From Chromobacterium sinusclupearum (GTDB lineage: Bacteria > Pseudomonadota > Gammaproteobacteria > Burkholderiales > Chromobacteriaceae), in NCBI RefSeq assembly GCF_002902845.1, contig NZ_PPTF01000029.1:41365-105364 (forward strand): a stretch of 64,000 nucleotides of DNA, written 5' to 3'. A program made the translations under genes and the position numbers. The notes under the pieces are model-generated. The model was not told the DNA's origin and ran no database searches. It saw nothing but the letters and a program-made list of their open reading frames with translations. Positions 1 to 8,161 of this stretch are shown here, in pieces (within the stretch, counting starts at the first letter, position 1; each line of letters begins with the position of its first letter).

Positions 1-156
1 CCCTTGTTCACCGCGCTGATGGCTAGCGTGATGCTGGGTGAAACCATCCATTCCTATCACTGGCTGGGCGGCGGTTTGATCCTGTTGGGGGTGGCTTTGG
101 GGCAGGGTATGCTGCGCGTGAAACCTGGGCTGATATTGTCAATTGTGAATAAATGA
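1..156 (+). CDS. EamA/DMT-family permease, C-terminal fragment
   Basis: This is the last 51 residues of a gene that begins left of the window, read in frame 1 to a TGA at 154-156. The fragment holds a hydrophobic segment with the features of the last helix of EamA drug/metabolite transporters: an L-G-E motif just before it (ALMASVMLGETIH), then WLGGGLILLGVALGQG. EamA proteins are inner-membrane exporters, usually of ten helices. The substrate cannot be told from this piece. The call rests on a short stretch only. Confidence 0.6.
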   Translation, partial: PLFTALMASVMLGETIHSYHWLGGGLILLGVALGQGMLRVKPGLILSIVNK

Positions 157-319
157 TATATTTCATTAACAAAAATTTACTGCGTTTTTTAGGCGTTTCA
201 TTGCGTATATAAAATAATCAGCGCAGCAATTTCCCATGATTTCACCTGTTTGACCGATGTCATGGCAGATTGCTGCGCAGTTCCAGATAACCTCGCAAAA
301 ATGCGAAGTGACTGGGGTG

Positions 320-349
320 TTGACGTAAATAAATAGCCGGGCGTACCAT
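320..349 (+). promoter_or_regulatory. Candidate sigma-70 promoter for the NRAMP-like gene
   Basis: A TTGACG box at 320-325 and a TACCAT box at 344-349 are separated by 18 bases. Transcription would start near 356 and leave a leader of about 360 nt before the start codon at 719. The -35 box is good (5 of 6) and the -10 box is weak (4 of 6). Confidence 0.35.
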
Positions 350-356
350 CGCCGCG

Positions 357-712
357 TTTTCATTACTGGGGGCTGATGCCTTGGAAAGTTGCAGTAGTAG
401 TTGGTTATCTACCGGGTCGCGCTGACCGGCACAGGCATCGTTCCATCCTATTGGCCGCTGTCTTGCCGTGAAGCCAGACAGTGCGCATCTCAGGCGTGGC
501 CATCCGGCCCGCGCCGCGTACTTACCCTTATACCGTTACTGCTGATGACCGCGTACCGAAACCTATCGGACGCCTAAATCAGGTTTGCGCACGTGCGTGC
601 TTGCATACGCTGAGCGTTTTCGCTCGCCGACGCAGCCGCGTCCGTGCCCGCATGCCTTCGTTTGCTTGCAAAACGACGGGCGGCCCCCGCTTGCGCCGCC
701 CGCACGGAGACG
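357..712 (+). promoter_or_regulatory. Long structured 5' leader, class not recognised
   Basis: The space between the permease and the NRAMP-like gene has no convincing gene but many complementary segments. GATGCCT (375-381) pairs perfectly with AGGCATC (433-439) and encloses a CCGG-GTC/GACCGG hairpin (412-429). CTGTCT (458-463) pairs with AGACAG (476-481), GAGCG (612-616) with CGCTC (621-625), and GGGCGGC (678-684) with GCCGCCC (695-701). The last hairpin ends only five bases before the GGAG ribosome-binding site (706-709), so it could control translation. I could not match it to the M-box or yybP-ykoY consensus. The 157-319 stretch before the promoter is AT-rich and shows nothing else. Confidence 0.4.
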
Positions 713-718
713 ATGACA

Positions 719-2365
719 ATGACAAATACCGTCAAGAACGAAGCTGTATTGGATAGCGCCCACGTTGGCGATATTCGTGGCGCTTTCGGCACCATCCGCC
801 AAGGCGATGTTGGCGCCCGCACCGGCATCTGGCAGCGCCTGCGCACGCTGCTGGCCATTCTGGGCCCCGGCCTGATCGTGATGGTCGGCGACAACGACGC
901 CGGCGCTTTCAGCACTTACTCGCAAGCTGGCCAGAACTACGGCACCTCCTTGCTGTGGACGCTGATCCTGCTGATTCCGGTGCTGTACGTGAACCAGGAA
1001 ATGGTGCTGCGCCTGGGCGCCGTCACCGGCGTGGGCCATGCCCGCTTGATCCTCGAGCGCTTCGGCAAATTCTGGGGCGCCTTCAGCGCCATCGACTTGT
1101 TCCTGCTGAATGCGCTGACCATCGTCACCGAATTCATCGGCATCACCCTGGCCTTGCAGTATCTGGGCCTGCCCAAGGAGTGGGGGGTGGTCGCGGCCGC
1201 GCTGCTGGTGATGGCCGCCGCGAGCACCGGGGATTTCCGCCGCTTTGAGCGCTTTGCGATGATTCTGGTGGTGTTCAGCCTGTTCCTGGTGCCGGTGTTC
1301 ATGATGGTGCATCCGCCGATGGAGCAAATCGGCCATGACCTGCTGGTGCCGGGCATGCCTGCCGGCGGCAAGCTGTCCGATGTGATGCTGCTGATCATCG
1401 GCATTGTCGGCACCACCGTGGCGCCGTGGCAGCTGTTCTTCCAGCAAAGCTATGTGATCGACAAGCGCATCACGCCGCGCTTCATCAAGTATGAGCGCGC
1501 CGACCTGTGGCTGGGCATCGTGCTGGTGCTGATCGGCGCCGTCGCCATCATCGGCATGGCCGCCGCGCTGTTTGCCGGCAAGCCGGAATTCGGCAACTTC
1601 CAGGACGCCGGCGCGGTTGCCGCCGGTTTGGGCAAGTATCACAGCCACCTGGCCGGCGTGCTGTTTGCCGTCGCGCTGATCGACGCCAGCCTGATCGGCG
1701 CCAGCGCCGTGTCGCTGTCCACCGCCTACGCGCTGGCCGACGTGCTGAACATGAAGCATTCGCTGCACCGCAAACCGAGCGACGCGCGGGCCTTCTATCT
1801 GGTCTACTTCCTGCTGATCGCCGGCGCCGCCGCGCTGGTGCTGATCCCGGGCGTGCCGCTGGGCTTGCTGACCAACGCCGTGCAAACCCTGGCCGGCGTG
1901 CTGCTGCCGTCCGCATCCGTATTCTTGCTGCTGCTGTGCAACGACAAGGAAGTGCTGGGTCCGTGGGTGAACGGCCGCTGGACCAATCTGTTTACCGGCG
2001 CGGTGGCTGCCGTGCTGGTGTTGTTGTCGGTGATTTTGACCGCTTCCGTGCTGTGGCCGGATATCTCCAGCCAGACCATCATCAATGTGCTGGTCGGCGG
2101 CGGCATCATTGGCGGCATCGTGGTGATTGCGGCGCATACCGTGAAACTGCGCCGCGACGCCGAAACCGGCGCCGACCTGAAGGACGATGTCAAGCCGACC
2201 AAGCTGTACATGCACACCTGGCGCATGCCGCCGCTGGACCAGCTGAAGCCGATGGTGCTGTCCCGCGCCAATCGTCTGTGGATGGCGGTATTGCGCGGTT
2301 ATCTGGTAGTGGCTGTCATCATGGTGGTGTACAAAGTGACGCAGGTCGCCTTGCTAGGCCACTGA
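719..2365 (+). CDS. NRAMP-family transporter with altered metal site (possibly Mg2+)
   Basis: A 548-residue inner-membrane protein of the NRAMP (MntH-like) fold, with about eleven hydrophobic helices. The helix-1 metal motif of classical Mn2+/Fe2+ members, DPGN, is here DAGA (residues 60-63), followed by the family-typical F-S-T-x-x-Q-A-G. The helix-6 M-P-H motif is A-P-W (235-237). Loss of the helix-6 methionine and the helix-1 asparagine recalls the NRAMP-related Mg2+ transporters, so Mg2+ rather than Mn2+ is a reasonable inference. The neighbouring MgtC gene supports it. I chose ATG 719, nine bases after GGAG, over ATG 713, which is only three bases away. A terminator at 2419 separates it from mgtC. 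Confidence 0.8.
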   Translation: MTNTVKNEAVLDSAHVGDIRGAFGTIRQGDVGARTGIWQRLRTLLAILGPGLIVMVGDNDAGAFSTYSQAGQNYGTSLLWTLILLIPVLYVNQEMVLRLGAVTGVGHARLILERFGKFWGAFSAIDLFLLNALTIVTEFIGITLALQYLGLPKEWGVVAAALLVMAAASTGDFRRFERFAMILVVFSLFLVPVFMMVHPPMEQIGHDLLVPGMPAGGKLSDVMLLIIGIVGTTVAPWQLFFQQSYVIDKRITPRFIKYERADLWLGIVLVLIGAVAIIGMAAALFAGKPEFGNFQDAGAVAAGLGKYHSHLAGVLFAVALIDASLIGASAVSLSTAYALADVLNMKHSLHRKPSDARAFYLVYFLLIAGAAALVLIPGVPLGLLTNAVQTLAGVLLPSASVFLLLLCNDKEVLGPWVNGRWTNLFTGAVAAVLVLLSVILTASVLWPDISSQTIINVLVGGGIIGGIVVIAAHTVKLRRDAETGADLKDDVKPTKLYMHTWRMPPLDQLKPMVLSRANRLWMAVLRGYLVVAVIMVVYKVTQVALLGH

Positions 2366-2418
2366 TCGGCAAGGTATGGTTGTGGCCGGCTGCGCGGCGA
2401 GGCGCAGTCGGCGGAGCG

Positions 2419-2442
2419 AAACCGCCCGTTTGGGCGGTTTTT
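2419..2442 (+). terminator. Intrinsic terminator after the NRAMP-like gene
   Basis: The stem ACCGCCC/GGGCGGT (2421-2427 with 2432-2438) has a four-base loop and is followed by a run of T. Confidence 0.85.
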
Positions 2443-2460
2443 CGCATGAGGGAGGGTCCC

Positions 2461-2485
2461 TCGTGGCTTTCGCGGAAAGCCACGA
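2461..2485. promoter_or_regulatory. Perfect 11-bp inverted repeat before mgtC
   Basis: TCGTGGCTTTC (2461-2471) and GAAAGCCACGA (2475-2485) are exact inverted copies around a GCG spacer. They lie 44 bases before the mgtC start and have no T tail, so this is not an ordinary terminator. It could be an operator or an RNA hairpin in the mgtC leader. Confidence 0.45.
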
Positions 2486-2528
2486 TGCACGTTCCTTATA
2501 TATAACGACTTTACAAGCAGGAGGACGC

Positions 2529-3257
2529 ATGCACTACAACCTGCATAACTTGTTCGATTTCGATTTGTTCGGCTTGTTGCACTCCACGATTTGTCTGGCG
2601 ATGGCTTTCGCCTGCGGCACGGTGATCGGCCTGGAGCGGCAATACCGCCAGCGCACCGCCGGGCTGCGCACCAATGCGCTGGTGGCAGTCAGCGCCGCGG
2701 CTTTCGTCAATATGGCGCTGCAACTGGATGGCTCCGGCAGCGCCTCCAGAGTGGTGGCCTATGTCGTGTCCGGGGTGGGCTTCCTCGGCGCCGGCACCAT
2801 CATGAAAGAAGGTCTGAACGTGCGCGGCCTGAACACGGCGGCCACGCTGTGGGGATCGGCCGCCACCGGGGCCTGCGCCGGCGCCGGCATGCTCGGCCAG
2901 GCCATTTTGACCACGATCTTCGTGCTGGCGGTCAACACGCTGCTGCGGCCGGTGGTGAACTCGATCAACCGTCGTCCGATCGACGACGACGCCAGCGAAG
3001 TCACGTATCAGCTGTGCGTGATCTCTACCCGCGAGGAGCAGAAGCAGGCCCTGGCGCATGTCGGGGATCTATTGGAGCGGGCCAATTATCCGGTGGGCGA
3101 TCTGGACGTGGAGGCCTTTGGCGACGACGAGGTGGAAATGACCGCCACGCTGCTGGCCACCTCGGTGGATTCGGACGAGTTGGACCGCATTGCCGACGAA
3201 TTGGCGGCCAAGCCGTACATCAGCCAGGCTTACTGGAATACCAGCACCAGCGAGTAA
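2529..3257 (+). CDS. mgtC: MgtC/SapB-family membrane protein
   Basis: This 242-residue protein has the MgtC layout: hydrophobic helices with the signature G-x-x-I-G-L-E-R-Q (near residue 30), then R-T-x-x-L-V and G-V-G-F-L-G-A-G. A soluble C-terminal ACT-like domain of about 90 residues follows. MgtC proteins help cells cope with low Mg2+ and, in pathogens, with life inside macrophages. They are thought to act on the F1Fo ATPase or other membrane partners rather than to transport Mg2+. AGGAGGA lies four bases before the ATG. It follows the NRAMP-like gene but has its own leader with a perfect inverted repeat, so the two may be co-regulated rather than co-transcribed. Confidence 0.88.
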   Translation: MHYNLHNLFDFDLFGLLHSTICLAMAFACGTVIGLERQYRQRTAGLRTNALVAVSAAAFVNMALQLDGSGSASRVVAYVVSGVGFLGAGTIMKEGLNVRGLNTAATLWGSAATGACAGAGMLGQAILTTIFVLAVNTLLRPVVNSINRRPIDDDASEVTYQLCVISTREEQKQALAHVGDLLERANYPVGDLDVEAFGDDEVEMTATLLATSVDSDELDRIADELAAKPYISQAYWNTSTSE

Positions 3258-3275
3258 TCGTGCGTAGTAGCGCAA

Positions 3276-3309
3276 GCAGCCGCCTGGACGCGAGTCCAGC
3301 GGCTGTTTT
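3276..3309 (+). terminator. Intrinsic terminator after mgtC
   Basis: A long stem made of GCAGCCGC and TGGAC paired with GTCCA and GCGGCTG, with loop GCGA, is followed by TTTT. Confidence 0.85.
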
Positions 3310-3382
3310 GCATTTGGCGGCAGCCCGGCAGGGTAGGCATGCGCACGCCTTGTTCAGAGTCAAAGTTTATGACGGACAGTGT

Positions 3383-3388
3383 TACAAT
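3383..3388 (+). promoter_or_regulatory. Candidate -10 box for the fumarase gene
   Basis: TACAAT at 3383-3388 matches the -10 consensus in five of six bases. No good -35 box sits 17 bases upstream. The start codon lies about 100 bases downstream. Confidence 0.35.
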
Positions 3389-3492
3389 CGAGACAGGTTT
3401 TTAGTTGTCGCGCGGCACCGGTTTGATCCAGCGCCGGCGGCGGGGTAATCCACGGGCGGCCGCACCGGCGCCCGGTTTCTCGAGACAGCCTT

Positions 3493-5019
3493 ATGACCAT
3501 CATCCGCCAGGAAGACTTCATCCAGAGCATCGCCGATGCCTTCCAGTACATCAGTTGCTACCACCCGAAAGACTATATCGACGCGCTGTACCAGGCCTAC
3601 CTGCACGAAGAAAGCACCGCCGCCAAGGATGCGATGGCGCAAATCCTGGTCAACAGCCGCATGTGCGCCGAAGGCCAGCGCCCGATCTGCCAGGATACCG
3701 GCATCGCCGTGGTGTTCCTGAAAGTGGGCATGCGGGTACAGTGGGACGCCAAGCTCAGCGTGCAGGAGATGGTCAACGAAGGCGTGCGCCGCGCCTACAA
3801 CCATCCGGACAACAAGCTGCGCGCCTCCGTGCTGCTGGACCCGGCCGGCAAGCGCCAGAACTCCAAGGACAACACCCCGGCCGTGGTGCACTTCGAGATC
3901 GTCGAGGGCGACCAGGTGGAAGTGATCTGCGCGGCCAAGGGCGGCGGCTCGGAAAACAAGTCCAAGCTGGCGATGCTGAACCCGTCTGACTCCATCGTCG
4001 ACTGGGTGCTGAAGACCCTGCCGACCATGGGCGCAGGCTGGTGTCCGCCGGGCATCCTCGGCATCGGCATCGGCGGCACGCCGGAAAAAGCCATGTTGCT
4101 GGCCAAGGAAAGCCTGATGGACCACGTGGACATCCACGAGCTGAAGGCCAAGGCGGCCAGCGGCGTCGAGCTGTCCCGCGTCGAGCAACTGCGTTTGGAA
4201 CTGTTCGAGAAGGTCAACGCGCTGGGCATCGGCGCGCAAGGCCTGGGCGGCCTGACCACGGTGCTGGACGTGAAGATTCTGGATTACCCGACCCATGCGG
4301 CCTCGCTGCCGGTGGCGATGATTCCCAACTGCGCCGCCACCCGCCACATCCATTTCCATCTGGACGGCAGCGGCCCGGCGCAGCTGGAACCGCCCAAGCT
4401 GGAAGACTGGCCGGACATCACTTATGACGCGTCCAACGGCAAGCGCGTGAATCTCGACAACATCACCCGCGAAGAAGTGGCCAGCTGGCAGCCGGGCGAC
4501 GTGCTGCTGCTCAACGGCAAAATCCTGACCGGCCGCGACGCCGCGCACAAGCGCATGGTGGACATGCTGAACAAGGGCGAGAAGCTGCCGGTGGACTTCA
4601 CCAACCGCTTCATTTACTACGTTGGCCCGGTAGACCCGGTGCGCGACGAAGTCGTCGGCCCGGCCGGCCCGACCACGGCTACCCGCATGGACAAGTTCAC
4701 GCGCCAGATGCTGGAAGAGACCGGCTTGCTCGGCATGATAGGCAAGGCCGAGCGCGGCCCGGCGGCCATCGAGGCGATCAAGGACAACAAGGCGGTGTAC
4801 CTGATGGCCGTGGGCGGCTCCGCCTACCTGGTGTCCAAGGCGATCAAGGCCTCCAAGGTAGTGGGCTTCGCCGACCTGGGCATGGAGGCGATCTACGAGT
4901 TCGAGGTCAAGGACATGCCGGTGACGGTGGCGGTGGACTCCTGTGGCACCTCGGTGCACAACACCGGCCCGGCTGAGTGGCGGGTGAAGATTGGGAAGAT
5001 ACCGGTCAGCCAGGCTTGA
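3493..5019 (+). CDS. fumA: Class I fumarate hydratase (iron-sulfur)
   Basis: This 508-residue protein is a one-chain class I fumarase, which interconverts fumarate and malate in the TCA cycle. The N-terminal domain carries the iron-sulfur cluster and the C-terminal domain follows the linker near residue 300. Three cysteines sit where the [4Fe-4S] ligands are expected: C66 (RPICQDTG), C183 (GWCPPG) and C279 (IPNCAATRH). Their spacing closely follows that of E. coli FumA. Class I enzymes are oxygen- and iron-sensitive, unlike FumC. The gene stands alone between two terminators. The ATG at 3493 matches the usual start of the family. Confidence 0.93.
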   Translation: MTIIRQEDFIQSIADAFQYISCYHPKDYIDALYQAYLHEESTAAKDAMAQILVNSRMCAEGQRPICQDTGIAVVFLKVGMRVQWDAKLSVQEMVNEGVRRAYNHPDNKLRASVLLDPAGKRQNSKDNTPAVVHFEIVEGDQVEVICAAKGGGSENKSKLAMLNPSDSIVDWVLKTLPTMGAGWCPPGILGIGIGGTPEKAMLLAKESLMDHVDIHELKAKAASGVELSRVEQLRLELFEKVNALGIGAQGLGGLTTVLDVKILDYPTHAASLPVAMIPNCAATRHIHFHLDGSGPAQLEPPKLEDWPDITYDASNGKRVNLDNITREEVASWQPGDVLLLNGKILTGRDAAHKRMVDMLNKGEKLPVDFTNRFIYYVGPVDPVRDEVVGPAGPTTATRMDKFTRQMLEETGLLGMIGKAERGPAAIEAIKDNKAVYLMAVGGSAYLVSKAIKASKVVGFADLGMEAIYEFEVKDMPVTVAVDSCGTSVHNTGPAEWRVKIGKIPVSQA

Positions 5020-5032
5020 TCATATTGAATTG

Positions 5033-5065
5033 AAAACTGCCGCTCTAAATGAGCGGCAGTTTTTT
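5033..5065. terminator. Bidirectional terminator between fumarase and lipoprotein
   Basis: AAAACTGCCGCTC (5033-5045) pairs with GAGCGGCAGTTTT (5051-5063). There are T-runs on both strands, which suits the two convergent genes it separates. Confidence 0.9.
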
Positions 5066-5070
5066 AGAAC

Positions 5071-6858
5071 TTATTTAGCAAGCCAGACAGCGGGGGCATA
5101 AATTGAACCTTCATCACACAACGTTTTGCCCAGGATCGATGTGTCTTGGTATGATGTACCATTTGTGCAAAGGTTCCAATTTTTGCCATCTTGGCTAAAT
5201 TTCAGGTCTTGGTAATACGATGTTCTACCAAAATTTCCTGCCAAAGTGCCGACAGGGGAGGCGTCTGATGTTTTGAGAACCAACCAGTATATTTTCCCGT
5301 TGGATATCGCTTGTCCCTCTGATCCAAGTTGGAATTGAATCGAATTTTTTGTAAATTGCCGCATTGTGCCATTAGATAGAACTCCCTGATCAAATGCATG
5401 GGTGATGTTGCTGCTATTGATCAACGGGGTGCCTGGGTTTCCTGCATTATCGCTGTAAATACTGATATTGAAATTCTTCGCGCTACTCGGCTGGGCGTCG
5501 ATGCCGGCATACTTTGCAATGAAGCTACTGCTCGGTTTGATCTGGAACGCAATATAACTTGTATTTGTGGATACATAGCCCATATTTCCCGACGATACCA
5601 CGTAGTCATCATACATCAAGCTAGTTGTGGTGGATGTCAGTTTCCATGTAAGGGACGTGGCACCAATTTGTACTGAGTCATTCTTGGACTGACCAAAACC
5701 AAGTGCAGTGTCTTGTAGTTGGATAACATCGCCATTTTTTGCAGTGGTGTAATTACTGGTGGCAATATTGTTCTTTATCAGAGTTGCACTGCCGGATGTG
5801 ACTCGGATGGAAATGGACTGACCATCTTTTAGATTTTTAATTTGTATGGGATTGGATGAGTAAACTTGGCCGACGTCAGCATTGTCAATGTTCTTGAATG
5901 ACAGGTCAGGCATCGCAACTAATCGTCTAGGTAGAATCAGGCTGCTGTCTTTGTCAATCCACTCTTCAAATTTTGGCGCAACCAGCTTGATGCCACGCCC
6001 TGCATAGTAGGTTTCCACGTTTCTTCTAACCGTATCCAGATCAATTTGCGTAGCCGCTAGCTTGAGCTGATCTTGCAGTGATTTAGAGGACAGTTTTCCA
6101 TTATTGGCCAAGTCACTAGCAATGGTGCTGATCAGGTGTGAAAGTTCAGCCGTTTCTGATGAGGGGTGCGAATAACCATCAGGACCTGGCGTTCTGTCTC
6201 GGTTTTGGGCAACTTGAGAAAGAATTGCCGATGTTGCCAGCAGAATGGAATCCTGATCGGCCGTGCCGTTTATGCGCATATCGAACAAGGAACCCAGATT
6301 GTCCACCTTGGCCGGATCAATGCCGAAGACAGCCAGTACTTCATTGCGCGACTGCGTGTAGGCACTTTGATAGTCGCTGCCGCTGGTCATTAAAGACTTC
6401 AGACGGGGCGCCTGCAACGTGGTCAGCAGGTTGATGGTGAGCGATTTGGATACGCTCAGGTCGGCCACGGCGTTCAGCGTAACCGGTGCGGTGGATAGCG
6501 TGCCGGTCAACTCGTTCATGTAGTAGCCGCTGCCCGTCAACTCCACCAACTTGGTGCCTACCGTGCCGGGAATCCCAAAGTTGCCCAAATCGTCCTTGGT
6601 CTGCGTCATGTAGACCTTGCCAGTGGGCGACAGTTTGTCGTCCAGTTCCGAAATCCAAATGTTGGAACCAAAGATAAACGGTCCTTTCTGTACCTGACCG
6701 GCAACATGGTATTGAGCAGAGGTGTTGTTGCTTTGGGAGGGCGTGCTGCTGGAACTGCTACCATTCCCACCGCCTCCGCAGGCCGCGAGTACGCTGATGG
6801 TCAATAGAGGAAGAAGCTTGCGAGTAAAGTTCGCCATGCTAAGCACTTTCATTGTCAT
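5071..6858 (-). CDS. Surface-type lipoprotein of unknown function
   Basis: A 595-residue lipoprotein precursor. A lipobox LAAC ends the signal peptide near residue 27, followed by a G/S-rich tether. Residues of about 50-180 (VAGQVQKGPFIFGS, then ADLSVSKSLTINLLTTL) resemble a region found in other proteobacterial surface lipoproteins. The C-terminal ~170 residues look like a beta-rich 'choice-of-anchor' domain, with spaced glycines and I-S-I-Y-S-D-N-A-G-N-P-G-T. No catalytic motif is visible. Base composition is clearly more AT-rich than neighbouring genes, which may mean transfer or fast change. GGAG lies 12 bases before the chosen ATG; the ATG at 6837 would keep the signal peptide too. Confidence 0.7.
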   Translation of the reverse strand: MTMKVLSMANFTRKLLPLLTISVLAACGGGGNGSSSSSTPSQSNNTSAQYHVAGQVQKGPFIFGSNIWISELDDKLSPTGKVYMTQTKDDLGNFGIPGTVGTKLVELTGSGYYMNELTGTLSTAPVTLNAVADLSVSKSLTINLLTTLQAPRLKSLMTSGSDYQSAYTQSRNEVLAVFGIDPAKVDNLGSLFDMRINGTADQDSILLATSAILSQVAQNRDRTPGPDGYSHPSSETAELSHLISTIASDLANNGKLSSKSLQDQLKLAATQIDLDTVRRNVETYYAGRGIKLVAPKFEEWIDKDSSLILPRRLVAMPDLSFKNIDNADVGQVYSSNPIQIKNLKDGQSISIRVTSGSATLIKNNIATSNYTTAKNGDVIQLQDTALGFGQSKNDSVQIGATSLTWKLTSTTTSLMYDDYVVSSGNMGYVSTNTSYIAFQIKPSSSFIAKYAGIDAQPSSAKNFNISIYSDNAGNPGTPLINSSNITHAFDQGVLSNGTMRQFTKNSIQFQLGSEGQAISNGKIYWLVLKTSDASPVGTLAGNFGRTSYYQDLKFSQDGKNWNLCTNGTSYQDTSILGKTLCDEGSIYAPAVWLAK

Positions 6859-7184
6859 GTTTCACGGAGTCTCCAAATTTTTACAATTGGAGTTATTACT
6901 CATACTGACTATGAGTATGTCCTTATTATGCCATTTTCCGAGGGACGTGTCCGAGCATGCTTCAGTGCCACAAGTCAAGATGCGAGGTTTCTGAGTGGAC
7001 GATGGTGGTGATGACATCGCCGGCTTTGCAGAAAGTAGGAGCTTTAAGGGGATGTGTTGTGACTTGGCTGCAACCACTTGCGGCCAGGCGATTTAATTTT
7101 ATTTTTGTCTTGCAAATCCGCCGCTTACGTCATACATACTGAAAATGTTCACGGCATGTTTTCGGTGTTTTTACTTATCGGATA
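6859..7184. other. AT-rich divergent intergenic region
   Basis: This region separates the divergent lipoprotein and methyltransferase genes and should hold both promoters. On the plus strand TTGCAA (7110-7115) and TACATA (7133-7138), 17 bases apart, form a weak promoter candidate. On the minus strand CATAAT lies just upstream of an inverted repeat at 6897-6917. I see no gene here. Confidence 0.4.
6897..6917. promoter_or_regulatory. 8-bp inverted repeat, candidate operator
   Basis: TACTCATA (6897-6904) and TATGAGTA (6910-6917) are exact inverted copies with a five-base spacer, 39 bases before the lipoprotein start. The size and place fit a dimeric repressor site. Confidence 0.4.
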
Positions 7185-7979
7185 ATGAGTATGACAACCA
7201 GCTCCGTCGAAGCATTCAGTCTGTATTCGGATTTGTACGCGCGCTTTCGGCCCGCGTACCCAGAGTCGCTGTATGACTGGCTGCTGCCCTTGTGTCCCGG
7301 CTACCAGCGGGCTTGGGACTGCGCGACCGGCAGCGGCCAGACTGCCGTGCGGCTGGGCAACAGCTTTGCTCGCGTCGATGCCACCGATATCAGCTCCAAC
7401 CAGCTATCGGTGGCGGAACGCCATACCCAGGTCTACTACCGCGAATGTCCGGCCGAGGTGACGCCGTTTGACGACGATTGCTTTGATCTGATTTGCGTAT
7501 CCCAAGCCTTGCATTGGTTCCACCTGCCTTCGTTCTGGCCGGAGGTGCAGCGCGTGCTGAAGCCAGGCGGAATCTTCGCCGCCTGGGGATATCATCATTG
7601 CGTGGTGACGCCGGAGATAGACAAGGCCTGCAGCGTGCTGTGGTCCATCATCGAACCGTTCTGGTCCAGCCGTTGCGAGCTGTTGTGGGATGATTTCCGC
7701 GGCAGCGGCTGTCCGCTGCCCTTGCTGAAGGCGCCCAGCTTTTCCATCCGTGAAGACTGGACCTTGGACCATTTTCTCGGTTTCCTCAACACCACGTCCG
7801 CCAGCAAGTTGTGCAAGCAGGCGCTGGGAGAGAGCATTCTGGACGAGGCCTGCCTGCGCATCGCGCGGGCTTGGGGCCATGGCGGCGAGCGGCGGCGTGT
7901 CGAGTTGCCGCTGCATCTGATGGTGGCGCGCAAGGATGCGGCCCGGTTTTTCCCGGCCGTAATTGAGCCGACGCCCTAG
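7185..7979 (+). CDS. Class I SAM-dependent methyltransferase
   Basis: This 264-residue protein has the seven-strand methyltransferase fold. Motif I is degenerate (AWDCATGSGQTAVRLG, near residues 43-58). The acidic strand-2 residue is in DATDIS, and post-motif residues occur in RVLKPGGIFAAWGY. It resembles Methyltransf_11 small-molecule enzymes of the trans-aconitate methyltransferase type; the substrate is unknown. No strong ribosome-binding site precedes the ATG at 7185, and a second ATG lies at 7191. Its TAG stop lies inside the CTAG target duplication of the adjacent mobile element, so the insertion left the protein intact. Confidence 0.78.
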   Translation: MSMTTSSVEAFSLYSDLYARFRPAYPESLYDWLLPLCPGYQRAWDCATGSGQTAVRLGNSFARVDATDISSNQLSVAERHTQVYYRECPAEVTPFDDDCFDLICVSQALHWFHLPSFWPEVQRVLKPGGIFAAWGYHHCVVTPEIDKACSVLWSIIEPFWSSRCELLWDDFRGSGCPLPLLKAPSFSIREDWTLDHFLGFLNTTSASKLCKQALGESILDEACLRIARAWGHGGERRRVELPLHLMVARKDAARFFPAVIEPTP

Positions 7980-8161
7980 GGGCTGTTGACGTTTGGTGAG
8001 TGGATCGCGTTTGCGCTCCGCCAAACCCGCAGGGCCGGGCACCTTTCGCGCCGACTCTTCGTTGTTCCGCGCTGGCAGAGAATGACTATGCGGCGCGCGA
8101 AACGCCTCGATTCGGCGCAAAACTCATCCCGGCGCGACCGCCCACCAAACGTCAACAGCCC
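7980..8161. mobile_element. 182-bp MITE-like element with 19-bp perfect terminal repeats
   Basis: GGGCTGTTGACGTTTGGTG (7980-7998) is repeated exactly in inverse at 8143-8161. Both ends are flanked by CTAG (7976-7979 and 8162-8165), as expected for a four-base target duplication. Beyond the perfect repeats the inner arms remain partly complementary. The interior has no credible gene, so the element must be mobilised by a transposase elsewhere. CTAG-type targets are typical of the IS5 group; that assignment is inference. The element sits exactly at the stop codons of two convergent genes. Confidence 0.8.

Noticed and set aside
481..756. Small proline-containing frame in the NRAMP leader
   Set aside because: It resembled a regulatory leader peptide, but has no ribosome-binding site and overlaps the start of the main gene.
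563..2215. 550-codon minus-strand reading frame
   Set aside because: It is antiparallel to the NRAMP-like gene and is H/Q/G-rich, as expected of high-GC shadows.
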